Notes under the pieces: model-generated
What the model saw: only the letters and a program-made list of their open reading frames with translations
Told to the model about the DNA's origin: nothing
The model's database searches: none
From: Tenacibaculum sp. MAR_2009_124
Lineage (GTDB): Bacteria; Bacteroidota; Bacteroidia; Flavobacteriales; Flavobacteriaceae
Assembly: GCF_900105455.1 (NCBI RefSeq)
Contig: NZ_FNSF01000001.1
Location: forward strand, 439,001 to 503,000
Direction of reading: 5' to 3'
DNA length: 64,000 nt
In this document: positions 1-9,330 of the stretch, one piece after another
How the letters are laid out: each line of letters begins with the position of its first letter
How positions within the stretch are numbered: position 1 is the first letter of the stretch
Translations under genes and position numbers: made by a program

Positions 1-2
1 AA

Positions 3-1037
3 AAATTATCTGAAGTCATAGGTCTCTCCGATTTTGACCTTCAAAGTACGGCTCCTATTCAAAATTCAGATTTAACAAATTGGTCAAAGGCGCAGTTGGT
101 GAAAAGTAACTATGCCAAAATTCAAGGAGAGGTTACTTTTCAGGGAAGCGATGTAGTAAATCCAGGAAATTATATGACATTAAATGGTTTGGGCGATAGG
201 TTCGATGGAGACCATTTTGTTTCTGGGGTAAGGCATACTATTGAAAATGGAAATTGGGTAACCGAAGTATCATTTGGGTTATCACCTATATGGTTTACAG
301 AAGAACCCGATGTAATGGCACCAGCAGCTTCAGGATTATTACCAGGAGCGAAAGGATTGTTCAATGGAACAGTTAAAAAAATGTATGAAGATCCTGATTC
401 ACAGTTTAGAGTTTTGGTTGATATCCCCATGTTTGATGCTAATGGAGAAGGGGTTTGGGCTCGATTGACTAACTTTTACTCTACCTCAGGAGCTGGTGCA
501 TTTTTTATGCCAGAAGTTGGTGATGAGGTGATACTTGGTTTTTTAAATGAAGACCCCAGATATCCAATCATTTTAGGAAGTGTTTATAGTAACTCTAAAA
601 ATAAACCTTTTGATGGATTAGACCCTGATGAAAAAAACACGAAAAAGGCGATTGTTTCAAAAGAAGGAATATTCATTCAATTTGATGATGAAAATAAGGT
701 GTTTACAATTGAAACTCCAAGTAAAAATACTGCCGTATTCAGTGATCAAGACAAGCAAATTGAAATAAAAGATCAAAACGGAAATAGTATTGTAATGTCA
801 GAAAGTGGAATAACCATAAAAAGTGAAAAAGATATCAATATTGAGGCAGATCAAAGTGTAACAATCAAAGGAAGTCAGGGAGTTACGATTGAATCGTCTC
901 CCGGCGATGTTTCTGTAAAAGGAATGAATGTGAATATTAATGCAGAAACACAACTATCTGCGAAAGGTTCCGCTACTGCTCAAATAGAAGGAGGAGCAGA
1001 AACTACTATAAAAGGAGCTATGGTAATGATTAATTAA
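3..1037 (+). CDS. VgrG-like spike protein of an eCIS (Afp8-like), 5' end outside the window
   Basis: C-terminal part of the trimeric spike that sits under the tube of contractile injection systems. The reading frame is open back to base 3, so the gene starts before the window; the TTG/GTG near base 96 is not the real start. Seen: an OB-fold-like stretch (counting from the TTG codon at 96, residues about 85-165) with GLFNGTVKKMYEDPDSQFRV, VWARLTNFYS and PEVGDEVILGFLNEDPRYPI, which is the gp5/VgrG signature. It is followed by short repeats (IEIKDQNGNSIVMSESGITI, VTIKGSQGVTIE) typical of the triple-stranded beta-helix needle. A PAAR gene and a gp25 gene follow directly, the usual order in Afp/PVC-type loci. 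Family assignment is firm; the missing N-terminus cannot be judged. Confidence 0.93.
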   Translation, partial: KLSEVIGLSDFDLQSTAPIQNSDLTNWSKAQLVKSNYAKIQGEVTFQGSDVVNPGNYMTLNGLGDRFDGDHFVSGVRHTIENGNWVTEVSFGLSPIWFTEEPDVMAPAASGLLPGAKGLFNGTVKKMYEDPDSQFRVLVDIPMFDANGEGVWARLTNFYSTSGAGAFFMPEVGDEVILGFLNEDPRYPIILGSVYSNSKNKPFDGLDPDEKNTKKAIVSKEGIFIQFDDENKVFTIETPSKNTAVFSDQDKQIEIKDQNGNSIVMSESGITIKSEKDINIEADQSVTIKGSQGVTIESSPGDVSVKGMNVNINAETQLSAKGSATAQIEGGAETTIKGAMVMIN

Positions 1038-1130
1038 TAGATATGAAGATAAAAGAAGATTAGAACCTAATGAAGAGATAAGAAGGAGTAGAAATTAGAT
1101 CTTAACACAGAATCATGTTCTGTAATGTCA

Positions 1131-1185
1131 GTTCGAGTGGTTTTCATGGAGTGATAACAAAATGAAAATTTTATCGAGAACAGTA
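1131..1185. repeat. Imperfect palindrome in the 287-base spacer between spike and PAAR genes
   Basis: The spacer 1038-1324 has no credible gene. It holds an interrupted inverted repeat: TTTTCAT at 1141-1147 pairs with ATGAAAA at 1162-1168, flanked by GTTCGAG (1131-1137) and CGAGAAC (1175-1181), which are themselves roughly inverted. A 14-base segment at 1172-1185 recurs with one mismatch at 17088-17101 in another eCIS spacer, so this may be a dispersed palindromic repeat. Function unknown. Confidence 0.4.
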
Positions 1186-1324
1186 AGTGTGCTATAGTGA
1201 ATAACTAGCAAAAGCCGAAAAAGTAAAAGAAGAAAGGTATAATAGGAAAGATCAGAGATAGAAAAAAATGAGAGAATAAAAATCTCCATACTCAATATTA
1301 ACATCAAAATACAAACAAAAAACG

Positions 1325-1627
1325 ATGCCACCAGCAGCAAGATTAACAGATTTTCATGAATGCCCAATGGAAACCCCAGCAGTTCCAGCTCCAATTCCTC
1401 ATGTTGGAGGACCAATCACAGGACCTGGAGAACCTACAGTCTTAATTGGAGGGCTTCCAGCCGCAAGGGTTGGAGATATGCTAGTATGTGTGGGACCACC
1501 TGATTCTATAGTAAAAGGCTCGGCCACCGTAACAATAGGAGGAATGCCTGCGGCGAGAGTTGGAGATTCTACCGCTCATGGTGGTGAAATTTTAGTAGGT
1601 TGCTTTACAGTAATGATAGGAGGTTAA
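1325..1627 (+). CDS. PAAR-repeat spike tip protein (Afp10-like)
   Basis: Sharpens the tip of the VgrG-like spike. The 100-residue protein is almost entirely PAAR-type: it opens with MPPAARLTDFHECP, has the central GGLPAARVGDMLVCVGPP and GGMPAARVGDSTAHGG motifs and ends in VMIGG. The His and Cys residues (H11, C13, C55, H84, C93) are the kind that bind the tip metal ion in PAAR proteins. No toxin extension is fused, so it acts as a bare tip. The next gene starts one base after its stop, and the spike gene lies upstream, which fits an eCIS baseplate operon. Confidence 0.94.
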   Translation: MPPAARLTDFHECPMETPAVPAPIPHVGGPITGPGEPTVLIGGLPAARVGDMLVCVGPPDSIVKGSATVTIGGMPAARVGDSTAHGGEILVGCFTVMIGG

Positions 1628-1628
1628 T

Positions 1629-2045
1629 ATGGAAACAAAAGAAGTTAAAGAGTTTTTAGGCTCAGGTTGGGCTTTTCCAGTAACATTTTCGGATGGGAAT
1701 TACGAGTTAAACTTAACAAAGTATGAAGCAAATGTTGAAGACAGTATCAGCATTATTATGCAAACTAATTTTGGTGAACGACCCATGGAACCAGAATTTG
1801 GTTCAGGGCTTCAGAAGTTCTTTTTTAGAAAAATGGATAAAGCTCTTAAAGCCGATATAACCGATGTTGTTAAGACTAGTTTATTGCAAAATGAGCCGAG
1901 AATTTCGGTTACGGCTGTGGAAGTAATTTACAAGGATTTTCAAACTGGATTGATTGAAATAACAATCGATTATTTGTTCAATCAAACTAATACAAGACAT
2001 AACTATGTATACCCATTTTATATAAAGGAAGGAACAAACTTATAA
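1629..2045 (+). CDS. gp25-like baseplate wedge protein (Afp9-like)
   Basis: Small baseplate protein of the T4 gp25 / GPW family that joins the wedge to the first sheath disc. Seen: length 138, the hallmark NFGERPMEPEFGSGLQKFFF stretch (residues about 47-66) including the conserved E-P-F-G-L residues, and a C-terminal beta region (ITIDYLFNQTNTRHNYVYPF). It follows the PAAR stop with one base between and precedes the large baseplate gene by 15 bases, so the three are almost surely co-transcribed. Confidence 0.95.
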   Translation: METKEVKEFLGSGWAFPVTFSDGNYELNLTKYEANVEDSISIIMQTNFGERPMEPEFGSGLQKFFFRKMDKALKADITDVVKTSLLQNEPRISVTAVEVIYKDFQTGLIEITIDYLFNQTNTRHNYVYPFYIKEGTNL

Positions 2046-2060
2046 CTAATTAAGACTTAA

Positions 2061-5000
2061 ATGATAGTTAATTCAAAAAATATGTTAGTCTCTATAGAAG
2101 ATGCTTTACTCAACACCAATAATTTGGTGGATGGTAAAACAGAGATGGATCATGTTTTCTTTTTAACAGAATTTGCTTCATTAATTAACTTTTACGATCA
2201 ATCAAACAATGTTAAAGGAGATTGGTCTCCTTTCTTATTAAAAGACCCTCTTTTTTTACTTGGATCTATAGCAAAGACACCTAAACGAAAAATTCAAGAT
2301 TTATATATACATACCATTTTAAAGTTTGAAAAAGAGCTTGAAAATGCAAAAACGGATATATCTGGAACAATTGATTTAATCAAGATATCAGGTTTAGTAA
2401 ATAGTTTTTTTTATCAGATAACCGAAATATTTAGATTATTTGGGAAATGGGTAAAGTGCTTTCTACAATCTACTTATCAATATAATTTTAAAACCTATTT
2501 TCTAAAGAACATAAAAAACTCTTATAGTATATTATTCTGGGCGCTTTTATCACTCCAAGAGCAATTATGTTTAACAAAATTATTACCAGAGATACTGCCG
2601 GTAAATAGGTGTGATTTAGAAATATTCAACAACAAAATATGGCTTGAAAATAAAGGAAAGTACCCTTATTGGGAAATCTTTGGTTTGAAAGCTCCATTAA
2701 AGGAAATTATAAAGGAAGATTTTACTTCAAAAGAACAAAGTACATTTATAGCTAAGCTTTTTAGTAATTTAAAAGCCGTTGGAGATAAAATAGTTACATT
2801 TTTAAATTCTTGTGTTGAAGCTGCGAATGAGGCGTATCAATCATTTAAGAAAGAAAAGAATAAATATCCAGATACGATGTTGCTGCGAACATTTACAACA
2901 TTGTTACAACATTATAAGGAGCAAATTAATTCTGTAACAAATAAACATTTAGATTTTTATTACCAAGATATCTTAAAAGAATATCCTTCAAAAGGAACAG
3001 CCGATTCAGTGTATGTTTGCGTTGATTTATTAAAGAATGACGAAACGTTTTTACTTCCGAATAAAACATTATTTAACGCAGGTTTAGATAAAAACAAAAA
3101 AACGATTGAGTTTCGTTCATTAGAAGCTGTTACATTAAATCCAGCGGTTATAAGTAAGGCATATACCTTAAATGCGGTAACGAAGAACAATGGAGCAAGT
3201 CTTTTATATCTCGGAAACATTGAAACTCCGTCAAAACTTAAGAAAGATCAAGAAGACAAAATAGTTCCATGGAATACTTTTGGAAGTCAACGAGATTTTA
3301 AAAACTTGGTTGTACAAAATATGGGGTTTTCAATAGCATCTCCCATGTTATATCTGAAAGATGGTGTAAGAACGGTTACCATTGGTGTTAGTTTTACAGA
3401 TGCCATAAATAGTACGCTCTTTGAAAAAGCAACATATTATTTAAGTACGAAATTTAATTGGTTTGAAATCACAGAAAAAGTCGAGAACTTCTCGATAAAA
3501 ACGGGTAAACGAAATGTAACATTCCAAATCAAATTATCAGCGAAAGATTCCCCCATTGAAGCATTTGCTAAACCGCAAGAAGGTGTATCTAAACTATGGC
3601 CAATGCTTAAAATGGAGTTTTCTGAATTTTCAAATTTAGAAGTTCCACCAAAAATTAAAAAAATAGAGATTGATGTTGATGTAAGCAGCATTAAAAGTTT
3701 TGAGTTGTATAATGATTTTGGAGCTTTAACCTCCAATAAGAAATTTCAACCTTTTGGTCCAATTCCTGCCAAAGGAGATAGTTTTATTGTTGGAAGTAAA
3801 GAGGCTTTTAGCAAACCAATAACGGATTTAAATGTTATTTTAAACTGGGCTAAGGTTCCTACAGCGGATGCAAATGAAAATCTTGATAATTTCGGAAATT
3901 ATTACAAGCAATATAACCAATACTTAGATGAGCAATTTAAAGTGCTTTCAGGGGAAAGCTGCACGGAATTAACGACAAATCAGAAGTACTTTAATAACAC
4001 TTCTTTTAAGGTTGTTTTCGAACAATTAAACAACCAGGTATGGGGGGGGATTCAAGTAATTGAAAATAAAACTAATGTATCTGAAGTATCTCTCTTTCAA
4101 GAAAAAATTATCCCAGTAGAAAAGTCAGATGCTGCAGAGAATCCAACAGAAGACAAAGAAGGTTTATTTAGTTGGTTTCATTGGCCATGGCATTCGGATG
4201 ATAAAGAAGACGATAAAATCCCTCCTAAAGAGAAAAAAGAATTACTCAATTCAAGTTCTTTTTCATTCAAAAATTTATTTAAGAACGGGAAACCCAATGC
4301 ATTGTTGCAACAGGACAATACACCTTTTTCAAATTTGTCGAGTTCTGGATATTTAAAAATGAAGCTTAACGAACCACAGTATGGTTTTGGTACCGATTTG
4401 TATGCACAAGTAGTGAATGCTATTGCATTGTTTAATGCGGAAGCCATAGCAAAATCATATAAAAAAGGAAAACCAGTAACCATAATTCAAACACCCAATA
4501 TCCCGTATGTTCTTGAAGGTGCTAGTTTTAATGGCGGTTATAAAGCTAGTAAAACCTATTACTTTGATGTGAATAATGTTCATTATGGTTCTCTTGAAAT
4601 CGAGTTAGATAAATTGAAAATTTTTGCGGATAAGGCTGAGGTTTCAATGCTCGAGGCCATAGAATCAATCATAACGGTAATTGTAGGTTTTATTAGTAAT
4701 GGTATAACCATAATTAAAGAATTAATAAGTTGGATTACAAACCTTAAAGACGATTTTCTAGCTGCTGTAAAACGAATAATCGATCTTATAAACTCTGGGT
4801 TAGGAATCTTTATAAATAAAATACAAGATATCTCTGCGTCTGGGATAACCAAGGAATTTGAAGCGTTGGTAAAAGATATTTCTAATAAAGATAATATGTA
4901 TGCTATTATCGAGTCTGTATTTGGAGAAGTGCTTACAGAACTGTATGAAAAAATAGTTAGTATTCCTAAAAAAGAAGCACAAGATAAAGGGAACCTTGAT

Positions 5001-5504
5001 GAAGTGAGTATACATCAAATAACTAGAACTTCTTTATCAAAACTAAAACTAAAATTACAACAAGCAATAACGACTTATGGCATTCAAAGCAAGCGCGAAA
5101 TTAGTGACATGATTGTGAATTTATCTAGTGGGGTAAAGCGTAGTTTAACAAAAACAGAAAGTAGTAAGCAAACCCAAAAACCAGAAAATTTTATAGAAAC
5201 AATTATAGGGAAGATTGAAGGTTTTACAAATGAAATTGAAGCAGATGCAGAACGATTAACCATGATACTTTCTGATAAAGATTTATCTAAAATTATTAAT
5301 GAGTATATTCAAAATCATTTCCTAACAGCACTAAAAGAGGATATTCAACGATATGAATTGAATATTAAAGGAATTAGTGAAGAATATCCCATTGAATGTT
5401 TTTATGTAACACCCTTTAACAGTTACAAGGTTTACGACTCTATTTCTGGGATTCAATCTGACGGCTTAACTTTAGGGGGGGAACTACAAGTATTTCGGAC
5501 TTAA
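2061..5504 (+). CDS. Large baseplate protein, N-terminal part (Afp11-like), frame broken near its end
   Basis: Encodes 1147 residues ending soon after a G7 tract, where the frame is lost; the missing C-terminus continues in another frame to 6688. Position between gp25 and a second baseplate protein, size and partial features point to the Afp11/Pvc11 type of wedge protein. Seen: a long alpha/beta N-terminal region, a middle part with the in-frame G8 tract (4042-4049), an acidic/lysine segment and Trp-His-rich stretch (around residues 694-725), and a helical coiled region (about 850-1100). Frame 0 ends with LGGELQVFRT then stop; a -1 shift or one extra G gives about 1540 residues in total. Whether the break is biological or a sequencing error cannot be decided here. 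Confidence 0.75.
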   Translation: MIVNSKNMLVSIEDALLNTNNLVDGKTEMDHVFFLTEFASLINFYDQSNNVKGDWSPFLLKDPLFLLGSIAKTPKRKIQDLYIHTILKFEKELENAKTDISGTIDLIKISGLVNSFFYQITEIFRLFGKWVKCFLQSTYQYNFKTYFLKNIKNSYSILFWALLSLQEQLCLTKLLPEILPVNRCDLEIFNNKIWLENKGKYPYWEIFGLKAPLKEIIKEDFTSKEQSTFIAKLFSNLKAVGDKIVTFLNSCVEAANEAYQSFKKEKNKYPDTMLLRTFTTLLQHYKEQINSVTNKHLDFYYQDILKEYPSKGTADSVYVCVDLLKNDETFLLPNKTLFNAGLDKNKKTIEFRSLEAVTLNPAVISKAYTLNAVTKNNGASLLYLGNIETPSKLKKDQEDKIVPWNTFGSQRDFKNLVVQNMGFSIASPMLYLKDGVRTVTIGVSFTDAINSTLFEKATYYLSTKFNWFEITEKVENFSIKTGKRNVTFQIKLSAKDSPIEAFAKPQEGVSKLWPMLKMEFSEFSNLEVPPKIKKIEIDVDVSSIKSFELYNDFGALTSNKKFQPFGPIPAKGDSFIVGSKEAFSKPITDLNVILNWAKVPTADANENLDNFGNYYKQYNQYLDEQFKVLSGESCTELTTNQKYFNNTSFKVVFEQLNNQVWGGIQVIENKTNVSEVSLFQEKIIPVEKSDAAENPTEDKEGLFSWFHWPWHSDDKEDDKIPPKEKKELLNSSSFSFKNLFKNGKPNALLQQDNTPFSNLSSSGYLKMKLNEPQYGFGTDLYAQVVNAIALFNAEAIAKSYKKGKPVTIIQTPNIPYVLEGASFNGGYKASKTYYFDVNNVHYGSLEIELDKLKIFADKAEVSMLEAIESIITVIVGFISNGITIIKELISWITNLKDDFLAAVKRIIDLINSGLGIFINKIQDISASGITKEFEALVKDISNKDNMYAIIESVFGEVLTELYEKIVSIPKKEAQDKGNLDEVSIHQITRTSLSKLKLKLQQAITTYGIQSKREISDMIVNLSSGVKRSLTKTESSKQTQKPENFIETIIGKIEGFTNEIEADAERLTMILSDKDLSKIINEYIQNHFLTALKEDIQRYELNIKGISEEYPIECFYVTPFNSYKVYDSISGIQSDGLTLGGELQVFRT
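4042..4049 (+). repeat. G8 homopolymer inside the large baseplate gene
   Basis: Eight consecutive G in a very AT-rich gene, read in frame as Trp-Gly-Gly. Gain or loss of one G would truncate the protein. Together with the G7 tract at 5475-5481 it is a candidate slipped-strand site. Confidence 0.9.
5475..5481 (+). other. G7 tract at the frame break of the baseplate gene
   Basis: Frame 0 reads TTA GGG GGG GAA and stops at 5504. The productive downstream frame (codon 5480-5482 onward) is closed upstream by a TGA at 5459-5461, so any shift must happen within 5462-5504, and this G7 is the only obvious slippery run there. One added G (G8) or a -1 ribosomal shift joins the two parts. Alternatives are phase variation, programmed frameshifting, a true mutation or a homopolymer base-call error. 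Confidence 0.8.
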
Positions 5505-6688
5505 CTTTATATCCATCATTATCCTTTAAAGGACAACTTTTCTTACAATTAAATAATATCATTTCAGGCAATACAATTAATGTATACTTTGAGTTAGAAA
5601 GACAATACTCTACTGAAAACTCAATGTCTCAGTCAGTAATTGATTATTTTGGATATACCAGTGAAGGATGGAAAAAATTAAATATTGTTAGTGATACAAC
5701 AAGTAATTTGGTTTGCTCTGGTATTGTTATGTTAGAACTTCCTTCTACTATGCTTAAAAATGGATCAACAATGCCGAACAATAGCTTTTGGCTGAGTATA
5801 GGAGCGGGTAACAATTCCGATAGTTATGCAAAAACGACTTTTTTAGATACAAATGGAATTCTATTGTCGCGCGTTGAAAGTACAAGTACGACAAACGTGA
5901 ATAATGAAATTAAGGCAAATACTATTTCTTCAACGGTAAACAGTATCCCTGAAGTAGCAAAAATCAAGCAGCCTTTTAATTCTTTCGGCGGAAAGTCATT
6001 TGAAACCAAAGAAGACATGAATATCAGGGTAAGCTCAAGATTGAAAACAAAAAATAGAAGCGTTACATCCTTTGATTTTTATTCATTAATAGAACAAGAA
6101 TTTAGTTCGGTTTTTTATTCAAAGGCATTTTTTAATAAAAGTCAAAATTGTACTACAATATTCTTAGTTAAAGAGATGAGTGATTATCAGCAATCAAATG
6201 CGTTTACGCCGATGGTAAGTGAATGTGTTGAGTTAAAAGTACAAAAGTATTTAGAAGATAAATCTTCGAAAGCCTTTCCTTTAAAAGTAACCAATTTCAT
6301 TTTCAAGTATGTGAAATTAAAAGGGGTAATAAAAGTAAATAAGAAGTACCAGCTTAAAACAGCAGAGCAAAAAATAAATTTATTAATCAATGTATTTCTA
6401 TCACCATGGATACAATCACAACAAGAGCAAATAATTATTGATAGTGGTTTGAGTACTTCTCAAATAGCATCCTTTATTAATAAGACTGATTTTGTTGATG
6501 AGGTAAATGGACTTCAAATATATATTGGAACTAAAAACCAAGAAACATGGGAGATAGAATATTCAGAGAATTCGTTTTTAAGAGTTGTAAATGATAAAAC
6601 TAATGTAAATAATGATTGTTTCCTTTTGAATAAAGGAGATTTATTGGTGCCATCTTTAGATTACTTAGATATAAATTATAGTAAATGA
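5480..6688 (+). CDS. Large baseplate protein, C-terminal part (continuation of the 2061 gene)
   Basis: Read in the frame starting at 5480 this segment gives about 402 residues that follow smoothly on the preceding gene (GTTSISDLTLYPSLSFKGQL...). The first ATG, at 5624, lies well inside the conserved-looking sequence and has no clear ribosome binding site, so an independent start is unlikely. Seen: a beta-rich start, then NTISSTVNSIPEVAKIKQPF and KTKNRSVTSFDFYSLIEQEF, which resemble the C-terminal part of J-type baseplate proteins. Its TGA overlaps the ATG of the next baseplate gene (ATGA at 6685-6688), indicating translational coupling; loss of frame upstream could therefore lower expression of the following genes. 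Confidence 0.75.
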   Translation, partial: GTTSISDLTLYPSLSFKGQLFLQLNNIISGNTINVYFELERQYSTENSMSQSVIDYFGYTSEGWKKLNIVSDTTSNLVCSGIVMLELPSTMLKNGSTMPNNSFWLSIGAGNNSDSYAKTTFLDTNGILLSRVESTSTTNVNNEIKANTISSTVNSIPEVAKIKQPFNSFGGKSFETKEDMNIRVSSRLKTKNRSVTSFDFYSLIEQEFSSVFYSKAFFNKSQNCTTIFLVKEMSDYQQSNAFTPMVSECVELKVQKYLEDKSSKAFPLKVTNFIFKYVKLKGVIKVNKKYQLKTAEQKINLLINVFLSPWIQSQQEQIIIDSGLSTSQIASFINKTDFVDEVNGLQIYIGTKNQETWEIEYSENSFLRVVNDKTNVNNDCFLLNKGDLLVPSLDYLDINYSK

Positions 6689-9330
6689 TAGGACAAAACC
6701 ACATAAAAGATATTCAGTTACCTACAATAATGGATTTTAATGCCCTTAAAGAAGAGGGACTTAAATTCATTCAAGAAGGGAGTGGTTTAGAATGGACTAA
6801 TTTTAATCCAAGTGATCCTGGAATTACAATTTTAGATCAATTATGTTTTGCCTTAACCGAACTGGGATATTGTATGAACTTTTCTATCAAAGATATTTTA
6901 ACTGATAGGAAAGGGGCTCTTGTTATGGAAAATCAATTTTTTCAACCCGATACTATTTTAACAACCTCAGCAATTACGGGAAACGATTATATAAAACTAA
7001 TTGTTGATGCCATACCTCAGGTTGAAAATGTAATCATTGAAACTGTGAACACTGGACTAAGTTTTTTAGGAGGTATTTATCAAGTTTATTTGGCTGTGGA
7101 TTCAAAAAATAAAACCGAAGAAAATTTAAAAAATATATACATAGCTACACATATTCAATTAAATACCAATAGAAATCTTCAAGAATTATTTATTACCCCA
7201 AAAATACTAACTGTAAAAGTTTATAATACTCATTGTCAAGTTCAGTTTGAAGAGCATGTTAATCGCAATGATATAACAGCAAAAATAAATCAAGCAATAC
7301 GTGAGTTTGTATTTCCAAGTGTTATACAAACTGGATATGATAAATTAGTTTCGGAAGGAGAAAATAGTAATTCTGTTTTTAATGGTCCTAAACTAAAAAA
7401 TGGTTGGGTGAAAAGTGGAAGTATAGGTGGTAAAAAGAATACAATTTATGCCTTCGAAATTTCTCAGTTGATAGAGTCTATAGAAGGAATTATACGTGTT
7501 GATGATTTCTGTTTTTATGATAGTGATTCTTCGGAGCAAAAATATATGGTAACTTCCGATATAGAAGAGTTATTAGTAATTAATTTTACTCGAGAATCTA
7601 CAAAAAAGTTTGAAAAAGTTTTAAATAATGAGCATCACATTAACCAGAGTATTGTGAGTTATTTAAATGATATAACTACTAAAATTGACCCTAACAATGA
7701 AGTGGAAAGTGCCAAGTTAACTCCTGACTTACCTATAGGGAAATATAGAGATATACAATCTTATTATTCTATACAAAACACAATGCCTGATGCTTTTAAA
7801 GTTGGAGAAAACTCTTTAGACGAAAGCTCCAGTAAGTTTCAAGTGGCACAGTCTCGACAATTGAAAGGATATTTAACGTTATTTGATCAAGTTTTGACAA
7901 ATCAATTTGCTCAATTAGCTAACGCACATCAATTATTTTCTTTTAAAAATTCCATTTCAGGCACTCCTTTTGACAGAGAGAACTATTACAACAAGCAAGA
8001 TAAGTTTGAAAAATTACATCAAAAATACCCGGTACCTTATGAGAGTTTTTCTCCTACATATTTTTACCAATCTTTATATGATTCTGTTTCTGATATAAGA
8101 CCTTTATTAAAACATAATAAAGAATTTAACTTTAGTAATGAAGTTATATCTGCAAGCGAATTGGAACATGATTCTTGGGAGGAATATAAAGAAGATCCAT
8201 ATAATTCATATATATGGGGAGTAAAAGCCATCGTGGAAGATGACGATGATAATTTACAACGCAGAAATAAAATACTTGACCATCTTTTAGCACGTCATGG
8301 TGAGTCACCATTGTATATTAATAATCTTTGTAATACTTCAATTTTAACAGGAAACATATTTAAAGATAGGGTTATTGTTAAAAGTAGTTATCTTCAGAAT
8401 TATCAGAAATTATCGTACAATAGAGCAAAAGGCTATAATTATTTAGGAGCAAATAAGTTGTATTTAAATAATGAACTTAGATCCACTAATGAGTTTACAC
8501 CAGTTTCCGAAGAAGTTCAAAATAACTATGAACTCGGAAATCAAACTGATTTTATAGTAAATATTGAATTAATAGATGAGGAGTTAAAAGTTTCATCTGC
8601 TGATATTATCAATTATTCAGGAATAGATTTAAAGATAAATACCATATTTCTTCTAAGTCAATACTATAAAAATTACATAATTGATACACCCTCTGAAACA
8701 GCTTTTTGGTTTTTGAATAACAGAAAAGGGTTTATAAGTATTGAAAGTAATTTATTATTGAGATTTGCAACATTCGAAATCGTTTTTAAAGAAGACAAAA
8801 ATCAATGGATTACCGATAAAGATCTATCTTTTGAAGAATTATTGAACTTAAGTCAGAAGGTAAATGGAAATAAAAACCAAGGAGAGGATTTGTTTTCAGA
8901 GATTAAAAAAGTGTTTTCATTAAAAGCAATAAGCAATACAACTAAACCGAACGAGTTTATTGAAGCTTCACAAACATTATATTGGTCGGTAAATGCAGTT
9001 TTTGATAAGGAAAAAATCAATGTGACAGATTCGTTATCACTATTGAATGGAACTATTTTATACTTTTTCCCAAAGTTCATACCACAATTTAATTCAAGTA
9101 ATTTTCAGAATAAAATAACCATGTTTTTCGAACAAGAATTACCAATTCATTGTGATGCTAAGTTTATTTTGGTTGGTAAAGAGATCTTAAAACCTCTAAT
9201 AAAGGCGTATGTAGATTGGCATAACGAACTAATATTATGGACAAAAACTGAAAGTAACTCCTATAATTTATTGCAAGAGAAGAGCAATGTTTTAGCTAAA
9301 ATAATCATTCAAAACTTTACTACAGAATGA
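6685..9330 (+). CDS. Second large baseplate protein (Afp12-like, J-type N-terminus)
   Basis: Baseplate wedge component, 881 residues. The N-terminus has WTNFNPSDPGITILDQLCFA followed by LTELGYCMNF (residues about 37-66), the classical 'DPGITLLDLLAWLTEMLLYR'-like signature seen at the start of many baseplate-J type proteins of phages and CIS. A stretch around 390-415 (RQLKGYLTLFDQVLTNQF) is also typical of this subfamily in Bacteroidota. It overlaps both neighbours by four bases (ATGA at 6685 and 9327), so baseplate and tape-measure-family genes are translated as one chain. Assignment to Afp12 rather than Afp11 rests on gene order. Confidence 0.85.
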   Translation: MIGQNHIKDIQLPTIMDFNALKEEGLKFIQEGSGLEWTNFNPSDPGITILDQLCFALTELGYCMNFSIKDILTDRKGALVMENQFFQPDTILTTSAITGNDYIKLIVDAIPQVENVIIETVNTGLSFLGGIYQVYLAVDSKNKTEENLKNIYIATHIQLNTNRNLQELFITPKILTVKVYNTHCQVQFEEHVNRNDITAKINQAIREFVFPSVIQTGYDKLVSEGENSNSVFNGPKLKNGWVKSGSIGGKKNTIYAFEISQLIESIEGIIRVDDFCFYDSDSSEQKYMVTSDIEELLVINFTRESTKKFEKVLNNEHHINQSIVSYLNDITTKIDPNNEVESAKLTPDLPIGKYRDIQSYYSIQNTMPDAFKVGENSLDESSSKFQVAQSRQLKGYLTLFDQVLTNQFAQLANAHQLFSFKNSISGTPFDRENYYNKQDKFEKLHQKYPVPYESFSPTYFYQSLYDSVSDIRPLLKHNKEFNFSNEVISASELEHDSWEEYKEDPYNSYIWGVKAIVEDDDDNLQRRNKILDHLLARHGESPLYINNLCNTSILTGNIFKDRVIVKSSYLQNYQKLSYNRAKGYNYLGANKLYLNNELRSTNEFTPVSEEVQNNYELGNQTDFIVNIELIDEELKVSSADIINYSGIDLKINTIFLLSQYYKNYIIDTPSETAFWFLNNRKGFISIESNLLLRFATFEIVFKEDKNQWITDKDLSFEELLNLSQKVNGNKNQGEDLFSEIKKVFSLKAISNTTKPNEFIEASQTLYWSVNAVFDKEKINVTDSLSLLNGTILYFFPKFIPQFNSSNFQNKITMFFEQELPIHCDAKFILVGKEILKPLIKAYVDWHNELILWTKTESNSYNLLQEKSNVLAKIIIQNFTTE

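Noticed and set aside
1128-1415. Minus-strand 95-codon frame across the spike-PAAR spacer
   Set aside because: Overlaps the firm PAAR gene, consists of low-complexity Leu/Phe sequence and has no plausible start context.
4129-4356. Open frame of 75 codons inside the baseplate gene, just after the G8 tract
   Set aside because: It is a shifted frame within a continuous coding region with no independent start signal or recognisable sequence.
5624-6688. Independent gene starting at ATG 5624
   Set aside because: The frame is open from 5462 with protein-like sequence, and the ATG lies inside a baseplate-like region; a broken continuation of the upstream gene explains it better.
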